Positions 46,567 to 57,466 of a stretch of 64,000 nucleotides of DNA are shown here, in pieces; positions within the stretch are counted from its first letter, which is position 1, and every line of letters begins with the position of its first letter. The notes under the pieces are model-generated. The model worked only from the letters and a program-made list of their open reading frames with translations. It had not been told where the DNA came from and ran no database searches. The position numbers and the translations under genes are program-made. The stretch is from Whalleya microplaca (Eukaryota > Ascomycota > Sordariomycetes > Xylariales > Xylariaceae). The stretch is taken from NCBI GenBank assembly GCA_022497155.1, contig MU385773.1, positions 208,488 to 272,487 of the forward strand, given 5' to 3'.

Positions 46567-47919
46567 CTATAGGGAGGATGGGTTATTCTGGATTATCCCC
46601 TGGATCGTTTTAAGATCCACCTCTTCTAAAGTCGAGGAATGTTTTATAAGAGTCGAGTGAAGCATTCCTAGACAAGTGCCTGTAAAGTTGTGGACCCAGA
46701 ATTCGCCTTGACCCAGAGTATTATTGTGTTGGTCGCGTGATGGCATCCCCGATGCCAGGCCAAAGCCGTGATTTTGATAATGGCCCATGTCAACAACGTC
46801 TGGTGTTCTGCTATTTGAACACGCCAGCCAGTCTCCGAGCTCAATCGGAGCGCTGGTCCACCTCCCACATGCAGTCCGTCTTGTCTCGATACACGCGACT
46901 ACAATGAGGGCCAATCCCGCACCCATCAGGAAGACCGTGTACGCTTGGTACCAAGCCGACCCGATACACGGGATAGCTGTCGTGGTACGCCCTCTCGCAA
47001 GGTAGTAGCCGCAGATGACGAGCGAGATGGACAGGAATATGAGGTAAAATATCGCAACTAGGAAGGCGGTGATAGTAAATGACTTCCCGCCCTGAGGCTG
47101 TAGTAGAAACAGTACGCATATTACCCAAAGGCCCAGAGTCGGTAGTAAAAACGCCACTCGGAAGACCCTACTTCCCCAAAATGACGTTGGCAAGAATCGA
47201 TCCTCCCTCGAATTTGGCTCCCCGGAGTCAACGTCTAGGAGGCTGTCTAGTGAGATTCGTGCATCCTCATTTTTAGCCGCAGTGGACTCGATGAGTCTCG
47301 TGCTTTGGAGAGATGTGTATGCGAAGTCGTCCGTGAGCCAGAGAGCACAGAAGAGTCGCACGAGGCCTATGAATGCCAGAGGAAAAAAGATCAAGTCAAC
47401 ACCCATAAAGACCACAAAGCCGTCGGAAGATGAACTGCCACCAAGGGCCATACCAAGGGCAACAACGGCCTGTGTGCCCTGTAATGTAACGATTATGGTT
47501 TTGAGCATCTCACGAGAGAAGAGGTTTATTCGCGAGTGTTCAGGGAAAAGCGTGCAGTATGGCGAAGCTGAAGTGACCATATCCTCGGAGCCGTCCCAAC
47601 CCCGGGATGTCCAGAACAGTGCATTCGTAGCTGCCATGTCCTTCTTATCCCAAGCCTTGGCGCGAATACGCCGATCTGTAATGGCGGCATATCGCCATAA
47701 GATGGAGGTCGGATTGTACAGGCACAAGCGCTCATGCCATTTTGGAAGACGTTCGTAGAGGTAAGATGGCTGAGGAACACCTGCGGCGATGTGAGCAACA
47801 AGTGGTGCTAGACCCAGCGTCAAGAGTGACACCCATTCCGTAAAAGGAATATTTTGACTTTGATACGCGATCGGAAATATATTGGTATGTCCCTGGGTAG
47901 AAAAATTATATGCGTTCAT
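46567..47919 (-). CDS. Polytopic membrane protein, unknown function
   Basis: An intronless frame of 450 residues starting MNAYNFSTQGHTNIFPIAYQ. I do not recognise the family. About six hydrophobic spans are visible: near residue 30 (WVSLLTLGLAPLVAHIA), residues 140-195 (a pair around VVALGMALGG and FFPLAFIGLVRLFCALWL), near 255 (FRVAFLLPTLGLWVICVLF), near 285 (AFLVAIFYLIFLSISLVICG) and near 325 (YTVFLMGAGLALIVVACIE). The charged loop around residue 220 and the polar C-terminal 110 residues would be outside the bilayer. An early FNPTSILWRY-like motif (LYNPTSILWRYAAITDRRIRA) may be diagnostic for relatives. It could be a transport or sensing protein, but nothing shows this. Confidence 0.7.
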   Translation of the reverse strand: MNAYNFSTQGHTNIFPIAYQSQNIPFTEWVSLLTLGLAPLVAHIAAGVPQPSYLYERLPKWHERLCLYNPTSILWRYAAITDRRIRAKAWDKKDMAATNALFWTSRGWDGSEDMVTSASPYCTLFPEHSRINLFSREMLKTIIVTLQGTQAVVALGMALGGSSSSDGFVVFMGVDLIFFPLAFIGLVRLFCALWLTDDFAYTSLQSTRLIESTAAKNEDARISLDSLLDVDSGEPNSREDRFLPTSFWGSRVFRVAFLLPTLGLWVICVLFLLQPQGGKSFTITAFLVAIFYLIFLSISLVICGYYLARGRTTTAIPCIGSAWYQAYTVFLMGAGLALIVVACIETRRTACGRWTSAPIELGDWLACSNSRTPDVVDMGHYQNHGFGLASGMPSRDQHNNTLGQGEFWVHNFTGTCLGMLHSTLIKHSSTLEEVDLKTIQGIIQNNPSSL

Positions 47920-49132
47920 GGTAACTTATTATTAATCTAGCAAACGGATCTGTAGATTTTGTTGATGGGCGAGAACCAGACTTTTGGGCTCATCTCGAAA
48001 CAAGATCGGGATCGTGTATCCCTGTCTCGCACTTTCAGCTTCTGTCAGCCTGTGGATCCTTCAACATAGCCCCTAGTAGGCTATGTATTGTCAATTCCTC
48101 ATTGTTCAATCCGACCTAATCTTGGCACGCTAATGTTTACATACTTGGCCCGTGAGGGAATAGCTTCAATAGTTGCTTTGACGTGATGCCTGAACGGAGC
48201 CGCGGAGGTACATACATGTATAGGAATTGTGACTACGGAGTAAAATTGGGTTGGTTTAACGTTAGACTTGGCACCCCTGGAGACTTCTCCATCTTGAACT
48301 ACCATCCAATGCTCGATCAACCTCTTCTCCAAAGATATTCCACTGCTGTGTTCTATTCCATGTAAGCTTCAAAGATAATTTCGGGGCCATAAAACTACTC
48401 ATCTATGTAGAGAAACGGAAGGAGATTTTTGCTTTTCAAAGATGATAAACAACTTTCGAGCTGGTAGCAGACCCCATAAAACTATAGCAAAAATGAAAGT
48501 AGAGACTCTGGCAGCTAGATACCTCATCGAGATCACGGATAAAGCATCATTCCATAAAGTTCAATAGTCCATAAGTCTGGCCTAATTATGACACCTACGG
48601 AGGTAGAGAGTTGTTCAAGTACACCCCAATAAAAGAACTCGGCCACTTGCAGTAGCAAATATGCAAAGGGTGGCCTTTGTGGTCTTAAATTTCCTGTAAT
48701 TATACAGTTTGGTCCGACTGATACATGCGATATTCAAGCAGTTTCCTGTTTGAAAGGCTTAGACATGTATTAGGTAAGTAGGTAAACAACGTATGCATTG
48801 TACATATAGCTACAACAACACTAATCCAGCTACCACTTTTGCGCACAACCACACCTGAGCACTGCTTTTCCAAATACATATCATACACGATACAATTAGC
48901 CATTGACAATTTTAAAATTGAGTCTCCATTACAAAGTGAATGGTACCAAGTCCCCAAGAGCCAATCAGTGAGAGCATCCTGTCAATTCTCATTGTACCAG
49001 CATAAGTCCTAGCAAACAGTCCAGCAGCAGACCAAACAGCTTTAAGGCTCAGCTCTCTCCTCAACTTCTTTTCTATTCCTTGCACTATCCAGGCACTATT
49101 TTGTCTGTTATAGAAATACTATTACCCCAAGG
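47920..49132. other. Intergenic between divergent genes
   Basis: A 1.2 kb region upstream of both the membrane-protein gene and the dioxygenase-like gene. Short open frames near 48183 and 48700 lack splice sites or motifs. Nothing further is supported. Confidence 0.4.
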
Positions 49133-51734
49133 ATGGTAAGTAAATTATTCCAGCCCACTCGCGAAATTACTAAAAGTTTGGAGGCGCAAAACTCGTCTGA
49201 GGCTCCTCATGTTCCCTTGGTACGCTATGGGGAACGTGTGGAAAATATTCCGGGAGACCCTCTCGGGCAGAAGACGAAGCATTCGGGGAACGTGTCCCAC
49301 AGAAAAGATCACAAGAGAGCCCAGGCAAGTCAGCTTTCACGAGAAAGTTGGAAAATTGCTCATGCGTTCTGATGCAGGCATTTCCTAAATTTAATGTGAG
49401 CGACTTCACGTTTCCAGACGAGAAGAGACCAGATACGCTGCGTCATTTCCTCTTCACTATGAAGACTGCATTCTTGAACAATGCTCTAGACGCATCTTCT
49501 ACTATTGATTGCGAAAACCATGAGGAGAATACCATCAAACTCACACTAGAAGAGTGGACGGTACAAATTACACAATTCAGGGATGTAGTTGTGAGTGATA
49601 TTTAAAGCCATGTATCATCCCTCCGCGCCATCCCAGAGTCATAACTTTCTATTTGGAGTGTAATTGGAAGTGAATGAATCCTGAAACGAATACCATAATC
49701 CCAGGGGGCTTATTTTACTAGTGACAAGGAGTAATGCTGACTCTGCACTACCAGTACACCGACCGTTTGTCTTACTACAATAGCCACCGAGCGCAAACGG
49801 TAGAATCTAAATCTCAGATGAAGATGGATGCCATCGAAGATCCAAGTATGTACCATCCAGGGAACTTTATTACTCCACATGCCTCAATCTACGAGCAAGA
49901 CCTGATCAAAAGTTTCGTAGTGGGCCGAGAGGTGGAAAACTATATGATGGCGAGGTTGATCGTGGAGTCACATATGACCATCTGTCACGATAATAGGGGT
50001 ATTAAAGATCTCTTTTAAGCCTATGGATCTCGGAGCAATATAAAGAGATCTTCTGTAACTAGAAGATCCTTCGGATCTTAGATCTTCACACACACTGTAA
50101 CTGTGATACCATCCCTCAAGACAGCACCGAGAAGAAGAAATTCTATGAAGGACTGCGCACCAGAGTCATTCGGTCATTCTGGATGGAATGGGTCCGCGAT
50201 GAGCGAGACAGGCTCCGAAAAACAGCAAAGACTCCATCGGCACAATTTACATCTAATATCAACATAATCGAGGCTGAGGACAGATCACGAAGCCAAGACT
50301 TCTTCTACCAGCACTTTAAAGATAGTGCTGCTGTTGCGGATGCCGACATATATTGCCGGATCGAGGAAGACGTCTTCATCCTGTTGGATAAGAATGGAGA
50401 TATACTCGTCGGTAGTGTTTCGTGTCTTTTCCAAACATTGTTTGGTTCCACAACCATGGACAAGGTTACGGATGCTATTAGGAAGTGGACAACCATAACT
50501 CCACTTCCTGCACCAGACACTGCTAGGCATATGGTTGATGAAATAAAACGCAGAGAACACCCAGAATTAGACATCGAGCTTGCCACGACAATAAAGGAGC
50601 TAGAAGAACGCGCAATGTGCGTAGTCCAGTAAGTACTTACTAGTTCCTATTCAGTATTTCGGGCTCCCAAAACCTATACCAGTTTCAAAAGCTCCTAAGT
50701 GTGAAGCTCTCCAACTAGAGAGCTTAGATACGTCCTTACTTATTACTAAACCTTGATTGTGCATAGTTATGGTACTTGGGGAAATAGAGGACATATGAAT
50801 CCTCCTCACGTGTATCTCACACCTGATAGTCTACTCCACCGAGCAGTTATCGAGTCCGACGGTCCGGACTACCCGAATGAGATTCTCCCTAAGTTTCGAA
50901 GGGGTGTCTTGGGGTTGACTTCAGAGGTTGCCAGATTTTTGGTGGCAGCACTAGCACCAAAATACTACGATGAATGCATTGAATCCTGGGACTTTCTACC
51001 GGAGGAGAAACGATTGCCTGTTTCCGAGCCTAATTGGTCTACATTGATGGTGCTCGGCTACAACAGCTTTACGGAGAGACACGCAGACAGCGGCGACCTT
51101 AAATTCGGTTTCGCCGTTCTTGTTGCCTTAGGTGCATACGAAGGTAAGTCCCACGTAGTTTACGAGCATATAGATACTGACTAAATGATAATTAATAGGT
51201 GGTGATATGTGCTTTCCTCAGTTAGGCCTCAAGCTCGACTATAAGCCTGGATGCTGCATGATGTTCCGTGGAGCTGAGCTGCAACACTTCGTCGCAGACT
51301 GGACGGGGAACAGAATATTCCTAATCTACACGAACCAACAGGCTGTACGCAACTACATTGATCGAAGACGTGGTAGATTGAGGCCTCTTCCCGATGATGA
51401 TCCATTGGTCATTGATGGCTTAGCTGACACAGTTGTTCAGCTAGGCGAGCAGCCTGGCGCGCTGACTGTCGGTGAAAATGATGACAATCATAATGCAGAG
51501 TATGAATACTATCCTTGTGTAGAGTTGAACCTCGATAATGATCTTGACAAAGACTTGACGGATAAGGAAATACATCGACCGGGGACTTGGTCCCCATGGC
51601 GCAATCTATATGACACTTCATCCTCGGACAATAGCAGCCAAACCCCCAGTCGCAAGGACGATGGAAGCTTCGCAGCCTCTCTTGATCTTGAGAATGATGA
51701 GCCCAACCCAAAGCGGCCCAAATTCGAGGAGTAA
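49133..51734 (+). CDS. Six-exon 2-oxoglutarate/Fe(II) dioxygenase-like protein
   Basis: Model join(49133..49324,49378..49590,49755..49998,50121..50628,50767..51143,51199..51734), 689 residues, every junction in phase. The C-terminal catalytic core has TERHADSGDLKFGFAVLVAL (H-x-D metal pair), GGDMCFPQLGLKLDYKPGCC, MMFRGAELQHFVADW (distal His) and GNRIFLIYTNQQAVRNY (Arg for 2-oxoglutarate). This matches the double-stranded beta-helix oxygenase pattern and resembles the TET/JBP-like branch found in fungi, though I cannot place it firmly. The N-terminal half is unrecognised. The last 120 residues are acidic and disordered, ending KRPKFEE, a possible nuclear signal. Intron 1 is GC-AG (CAG|GCAAGT). 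Exon 3 and intron 3 overlap a dispersed repeat. The exon 1 start and the 3-4 junction are the least sure. Confidence 0.7.
49985..50090 (+). repeat. Dispersed repeat copy overlapping exon 3/intron 3
   Basis: A 19 bp word starting TCACGATAATAGGGG (49985-50003) and a diverged TAAGCCTATGGATCTCGGAG block (50016 on) recur inverted at 52530-52585. Inside this copy are two hairpins, GATCTTCT/AGAAGATC and AAGATCC-TTC-GGATCTT, between 50046 and 50085. The splice donor used for intron 3 lies within the first shared word. Confidence 0.65.
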
Positions 51735-52238
51735 GGAGGATAATTGTGGGAGACAAGGCGTCGCTGATGCTGAGATAGAGGCACTATGAGAAGAATAATT
51801 AGGTGATCATAATTAATTCCTATTCAGAAATTCCATTCTAGTTCTGCGGTGGTTTAGGTGAATATAGGAGGGGATAACGAACTAGAGAGGTCATTGCTGC
51901 TGAGTCCTGTTGCTGTATTTGACTGGTATCGTTTTTCATCTCCCCGGCTCCTCAGCTCATACATATATAGAGCTTGTAGTCCATATTTCAAGTATACAGC
52001 CTATTACTTATCCCATTCTCCTGGAGAAAAAAGATCCATGCCCATAGGAGATATTAAGACATTGAATTAGTGTTCAATGAGATTAATCTTACTTGACTTA
52101 TAACATTTAATGTTCTAGTGCCTTTGGATACACTCATACTTTTCTAAAGACTAGGAGAGTTTTAGCAAGGAGAAGAGGCGTGTAGTTATATTAGTGAATC
52201 ACTCTACCCCCTTCCTCTTTTTTTTCTTTTGTTTCCTT
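51735..52238. other. 3' flank, no supported gene
   Basis: It contains the 3' end of the dioxygenase-like gene and AT-rich sequence. Nothing else is recognised. Confidence 0.4.
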
Positions 52239-52372
52239 TTACTCTTCCAACCAGATAGTGAAATGTAGCATTTCGGGATGAGCAGCTCTATTCAGCTGTA
52301 CATATCCTCCGTATCCTTCATTCCTAACCCATTCAAACTGATCACCTATCGTATCTTCTAACGCGAGCTTCA
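52239..52372 (-). CDS. Possible orphan terminal exon, unknown
   Basis: On the minus strand a TTACAG acceptor is followed by a 44-codon open segment, including YGGYVQLNRAAHPEMLHF and ending TIWLEE and a TAA. Its codon composition is balanced, unlike the AT-rich surroundings, so it looks like true coding sequence. I could not find convincing upstream exons in the 600 bp to its right, and I do not recognise the protein. It may be a remnant of a degraded gene. Confidence 0.25.
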
Positions 52373-52489
52373 CTGTAACATAATTATTACAGTTATATTG
52401 TGAGCAATGATTATTTAGGTGCTGCCGTGATCACTCTAGTTGTCAAATTAGAACTGCACAAAGGTATAAGATCTAAATGATCTCTAACA

Positions 52490-52585
52490 GCTTAAGGATC
52501 TCTTTAGCAACGGGGCTCTCGGAGAAATAATTGCTCTGAGATCTATTGGCTTAAGTTACTATAACGAATACCCCTATTATCGTGA
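52490..52585 (-). repeat. Inverted second copy of the dispersed repeat
   Basis: Read on the minus strand, 52585-52567 matches 49985-50003 at all 19 positions, and 52553-52530 matches 50016-50039 at most positions. A CTAAAGAGATC block also agrees. This copy contains about 20 extra bases. The two copies lie 2.5 kb apart in opposite orientation, flanking the 3' half of the dioxygenase-like gene. Confidence 0.65.
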
Positions 52586-53968
52586 TATCAATCAAGGGCA
52601 GGACTACATATATGAAGAACAAGCTTCATGAAAATCATCGGTCATTACTGAATAATCAGCTAGGAATGCTAAAAGTTAGGCTTCACACTCACACTCTGTC
52701 AGATTCCAGGGATGGCTGACAATTTATGTGGCTAGTATAAACTCCACATCTGTGGTTATTTATCTTGTATTGAGTATATAATAAAGGATGTTGAACTTTG
52801 TGAAGCACAAGCAGATTGATTTGTGGGTTTCTGCATGTAATCAGGGGACTCCTGGGGAGTATTCTCTGCTGAAGCATGGTATGTAGATACTTAACCTAAG
52901 TGAGCCATGATTCTAGGCAGCGCTTCCATGGAATCAAATCAATTCAAATAAAATTGAAATCACTTTGAATCGACGATATCCACCCCTAAATATACCCCTG
53001 AACCCCCTGAACCCCCTGGACACAGCCAGGCCTGACAGCAAACTTGTTAGGTGAGGTTCACGGACTTGATAGTGGTCAGCTCTTCACAAGGTTGTCAGCA
53101 CAGGGCATAAGGTGGCTGATATCAGCTGCCTAATAACACTAGAAAAAATAAATTGAAAGGCATCAATTCGTCAAATCAGTTGTTGAGGAATGATTTGGTT
53201 TGAGCGATTGTGGAAAAAAACACACAATTGATCAATTCAGTTCAATTCAAATCAATTCAAATCAAATAAAAAATTGATTTGTTGCAAGCGCTGAAATTTA
53301 TAGGATCTATATAGAATATTTCACAGTCATGAGGCCTTGACTTCTTTTTACTAATGTCCCCCTTGTCCATTGGCATTGTCACCGCTACCAAAAGCAAGTA
53401 CTTCTCACATAATACTTTCTTTAACGTATTTGTGCGTCGCTGAAATGTTTAAAGTAATCCTACTGTCCAAGTAGGTCTGGATATGATATTCAAAGTGGGC
53501 GAGCCACCTCCATGAGAATTCGCATGCCAAGGATTGTCTTGTCTGCAGGGGCATATACAAGTTCTTGCAGGTGGTAGACCTCTCACTCTTTGGTACAGAA
53601 GGAAGTCGCATAGCAATATGATGAATGACTCGTCATCGTTACACATATTTACGAGGCTTGAAAGTTGAAACATTCCGGGTTCCTGAATTGACGGGCCACG
53701 AAGTTAAAGCGGCACCAGCACAAATCCACATGACAAACGAAAGTTTAAGGGCAACTGTGGAGAAACATATGAATTTGTTAAAAATTATGGCATTTCTTCA
53801 TGAAATTTAGCGCCTTGAACGGTTTGCGGCATTGTTGGTTCCTTGACGGTGCGGGTCAAGACATATTTGCAAATAAAACTGTGGTGATCGAGCGTATACA
53901 GATTGATGAAAACAGTAGATATAGATGACTAGCAACTATCTAGTAAAGTAGAGAGCTGAATCCTAATC
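52586..53968. other. Repeat-like AT-rich gap
   Basis: Stretches near 52936-52975 and 53226-53280 consist of overlapping AATCAA/TTGATT words (for example TTCAAATCAATTCAAATCAA) with much internal complementarity. CCCCTGAACC is repeated near 52991-53018. Short open frames at 53405-53810 overlap on both strands and show no motif. No gene is supported. Confidence 0.4.
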
Positions 53969-54724
53969 AAAATAGACGCAGATTATAAGTAGTATAGTAG
54001 TTATTATTGGGAAAAGTCTGAACAGCCGTTAGGTTCGTTCCTCCCTTTCCCTAAGTTAAAATGCAGCTTTTTTATAACTCTATTTCCACGCTAGAAAAAT
54101 TCAGGCCCTCCTATTGGCGTAATAGATATTAGAAGTTTAACTATTAAAAAGAGATTGAGTTTATATTACGCCTCAAATATTAAAATACTTCCTTCTCGTA
54201 TAACTGTCTTTAAGGCGTACGAGTGGCTTGTAAAGCGAACGGGCCGCGCGGTAGGCGAAAAGCCAAAAATCAATAGTGCGTACCACTCTGAATTGTAACA
54301 TGTCAAGTTAGGAAAGGTAACATGGACGAGGTTTAAACTTTTACTAACTTAGCTTTATCCTTAAAGCTACCGGGCATTTTTAGAGAAGTATTATTACTAG
54401 AGTCAGAGGAGGTAAAGCCTCCTATATATATAGCTACAGCCATGTGGGACGTCCCAGCTAGCCACCTGAATTATTATAGCCATATATTTATGTAATCCGT
54501 CAAATCCTCTTTTCCCTTAAGTTAAGGGATCTCGTAAAACCCCTCATGCTATGCACTCTTAGCGATGTCTTAGGTGGACAGAAATTGACGCATTACAGGA
54601 ATGTGTGGCTGGGACGCCTCGCATGGCTGTGGCTATATATATAAGAGGCTCTACCTCCTTTAACTCTAGTGGTAATACTTCTTTAATAATAACTACTATA
54701 CTACTTATAAACTGCGTCTATTTT
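53969..54724. mobile_element. Inverted-repeat (MITE-like) element with its left arm split by an insertion
   Basis: The right arm (54622-54724) is one continuous sequence. Its reverse complement appears in two pieces on the left: 53969-54008 (AAAATAGACGCAG, then TATAAGTAGTATAGTAG) and 54382-54444 (GAAGTATTATTACTAGAG, then TATATATAGCTACAGCCATG). Pairing continues inward past GGGACGTCCCAGC to about 54462. The two left pieces are separated by 373 bp (54009-54381). The outline is a DNA element of about 380 bp with terminal inverted repeats over 100 bp long, whose left repeat was interrupted. No transposase frame is intact. Confidence 0.65.
54009..54381. mobile_element. 373 bp insert within the left inverted repeat
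   Basis: This block interrupts the left terminal repeat and is absent from the right one. Near 54200-54350 the plus strand has a partly open frame (TVFKAYEWLVKRTGRAVGEK, then stops) that reads like a decayed protein, possibly from a transposable element. I cannot assign it to a family. Confidence 0.4.
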
Positions 54725-55011
54725 ATCAGAAATCCATCAACTTAACCAACAAACTATACAAGTACCAATCATCTTATGCCACAATAGCAATTTCTAGGAG
54801 CTTCAACGACGCTATGGTCTGTGTCTCCAATACGTTGGTCCTCGGCAATAATTTGTGGTTGGCTGCACATTGTCCGATTTGTATTCCACTGGTCTGGCGA
54901 AGAAATATCCATGACCTAATATTGCTACACATATTGACATAATCACCTGGGAAATATCACTTGCTGTTTAATTTAAATGAAGTGTTCCACAGATACCCCG
55001 CTATAATAATT

Positions 55012-55415
55012 ATGGCAGTAGGTAGTGTGATATCTAAGTCTTGTTTTATGTCTGCTTACAAAGCCAGAGCATCTATCCCGACTTGCCTTTTCTACAAGCT
55101 ATATCCCTAGCTCCGTCCCCGACCTCTCCGCCACGATGTTATCTTTGCAACTTACCAAGTAGATCATTTGTTACTAGTTCAACGAACTGCAATGACAATG
55201 CAGGGCGTCCATTTTTCAAATGCGTGCCCTGCAATAAATTCCTTGTGTTTGCTGACACTCGTGGCAACGACCCTACAAACCCGGAATGCCACTGTGGGCT
55301 TACAAGCAAACGGCAGTTGGCTGGAATGAAAAGTAGAGTCCCAAGAGGTGTGCACTATGTTTGCAGGTTTGGAACATGCGACTTTTTTGCTTGGTGCGTG
55401 GGTAAAAAGGGGTAG
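55012..55415 (+). CDS. Small tandem GRF-type zinc-finger protein
   Basis: The coding frame from about 55111 to 55415 encodes two GRF zinc fingers. The first is CYLCNLPSRSFVTSS with NAGRPFFKCVPCNKFLVF; the second is CHCGLTSKRQLAG with VPRGVHYVCRFGTCDFFAW. GRF fingers bind single-stranded nucleic acid in proteins such as NEIL3 and topoisomerase III, and many small fungal proteins carry one or two. No ATG begins this frame, so a spliced start is needed. The best model is join(55012..55021,55111..55415), with a 10-base first exon giving MAVAPSPTSPPRCYLC, 104 residues. The start is uncertain, the finger assignment is good. It sits next to the repeat element, so it may belong to, or survive from, mobile DNA. 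Confidence 0.6.
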
Positions 55416-56538
55416 CAGTTACAGTTGATAAGGAACATATCGGCAGCCTGACAAGGCTCTCGTTGATCTGATGGCTACTCGGTGGGATCCTGGGTGTCAC
55501 GGATAGAGACGAAACGTAATGGAGGGTTAAATTGAAGAGACTGGAGGAATGGAATGACCTGTATACACTTAAGGTGCTCAAGACATCACATCACATTTAC
55601 ATATTGCAAGTCACCTATTTGGAGGGTCTAGAATTAGAAGATTTAGTCAACTAGTATCTAATAAATATCATCCCTTTATCTACAAATAAACTTCCGCCTA
55701 CATGCCGTAGAGTTATGCCCTCCTGCGTCCTCTCGCCTCTACTTTTGATTTTAAAATGCTAGTAATGCCCTTGTTCATTATCAGCGAAACCAATCTACTA
55801 TACTAGTCAAGTTTTCCCGTCAATGAAACTTTTAAATCAAGGGGAAAAAATCAGATTGAGATTATATTGACGTTGGATATGGCCTAGTAATATGTCATAT
55901 GTTTCCAGGTAGTTCTCATCCTCATATAGACAGTGGAATGGTAGAGACCATTTCTTGAGACGTTGTAATTAGATGTGGTCAACCAAGCTCCTGGTAGCGT
56001 GTTGGCAAAAGGAGAGACGGACATATCATCTACCCCGAAGTCGGCGTCTTTTATAATTATAGTGATAACTTCTAACTACAGCAAGATTGTCCTAGTATGC
56101 GTGTGTTCTAACTAAAAGATAAGAGCCACACAAGATGTAGACCAGCAAACGGATAATAGTCTTCCACGGTTACAAAATGAATAGTACAGGCACGGTTCCG
56201 ATTGACATAAGTACAAAGTAGACCTGAGACGGTCAAGCTGGCCATATATTACCTATCAACATCATGTTGATACTTGCAAACGGGTGGCTCCCCATCGAAT
56301 GGACCGAAGTTACAAGATGATCCGGCAAGTAGCCGTCAGTCAGTGAGCAAGGATATCCGCTACGGCCCGTTGCAAGAAGGCGAAAGGAAAACTCCCGAAA
56401 TGGCAGCTTTGCCCCGAGTCAAACAATACTAAAAACACGAAGCTTCAGACAATAGATATCCGTTCTACTGATAATAATATATAATACCATAACACGGAGA
56501 TCGTACAGATAACTGATATTGTGAAGACAAGGCAGCGA
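55416..56538. other. 1.1 kb intergenic region
   Basis: No supported gene or clear repeat. It includes the 3' flank of the GRF gene and the upstream region of the nucleotide-kinase-like gene. Confidence 0.4.
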
Positions 56539-57466
56539 ATGGAATTAACTATGAACAAGATGAAAGTCCTTGGGCAATTCTCCGTCCCCCTTTCTAGTAA
56601 GGCTCAAGTAGCTGTCGTTGCATGGTTCATTCGACCTCTCTTGAATTGTATACGTTCATGGACCGCCCGTGTACGAGAGATGAGCGCAGGTATTACCCTG
56701 ACATTTAGCTTGTTTCCAGCCTGTCCAGAAATTAACATGGCGTCAACAACATAGGGACTCTGCGCTTCTTCAATGCCGCCAATACCTCGCAGCCTCTGAT
56801 AATATTTATCCTCGGACCCCCAGGAGCCGGCAAGGGGACACAGTCTGCACTGTTGAAGGCGTCGTTTCCGGGTCTCACGCACCTCTCTTACGGCGACCTC
56901 CTACGATACCTAGACCAGATCCCAGGATCGTGGGTGAGCAGTTTCCCACGACGCAATGGCGGTACCAAACCGATGATTCACGCCGACGCTGCGGTGCAAA
57001 TGCTGCGTGAAACGATTGATGCTGGAGTAAAGCGCGGACAGTTGACGTGGCTCATCGACGGCTTCCCGCGAAGCGAAGCGCACGTCAAGGCATGGATCTC
57101 GCACATGCCGGCTGCACGATTTACTCTTTACTTAGATTGCCCACGGGAGATATTAATCCAGCGTGTGCTTGGACGGGCCGAGAGCTCAGGACGTTCGGAT
57201 GATGCGGTTCTGAGTTTAGTTCAGGAGAGGGTTGGGCGAGGTATCAATGAGAGCGATGCACTGCTTTGTGCTTTAGCTAAGTACGGTATGAGTGCCACAA
57301 AAGTGGATGCAAGTCTAGACGTCGACGAAGTGAAACGGAAAGTCCATGCCATTTTCCAGGTAGGTTTTAGTCAGTGCCTCGAGAGTATCCATATTCATTA
57401 CCTACTGACACTCCACTGCGATTTCAGGAAATCTCCAATGCATCGGAGTTGGAGCAAAGACTATGA
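56539..57466 (+). CDS. UMP-CMP/adenylate-kinase-like nucleoside monophosphate kinase
   Basis: Model join(56539..56689,56755..57359,57428..57466), 264 residues, phases consistent. The P-loop GPPGAGKGTQ holds Lys77. The NMP-binding region LTHLSYGDLLR, the Walker-B-like LIDGFPRSEAHV, and the short-LID signature YLDCPREILIQRVLGRAESS with GRSDD match UMP-CMP kinases, which transfer phosphate from ATP to UMP or CMP. The protein is divergent. It has a 60-residue N-terminal extension with a hydrophobic stretch (VAVVAWFIRPLL) not typical of the cytosolic enzyme, possibly for organelle or membrane targeting. It may be an accessory paralogue of the essential enzyme (URA6 in yeast). Splice choice for exon 1 rests on matching phase and good donor and acceptor. 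Confidence 0.75.

Noticed and set aside
49133..49152. Tiny intron GTAAGT...CCAG directly after the dioxygenase start codon
   Set aside because: It would be only 18 bases long, below the workable intron size in fungi.
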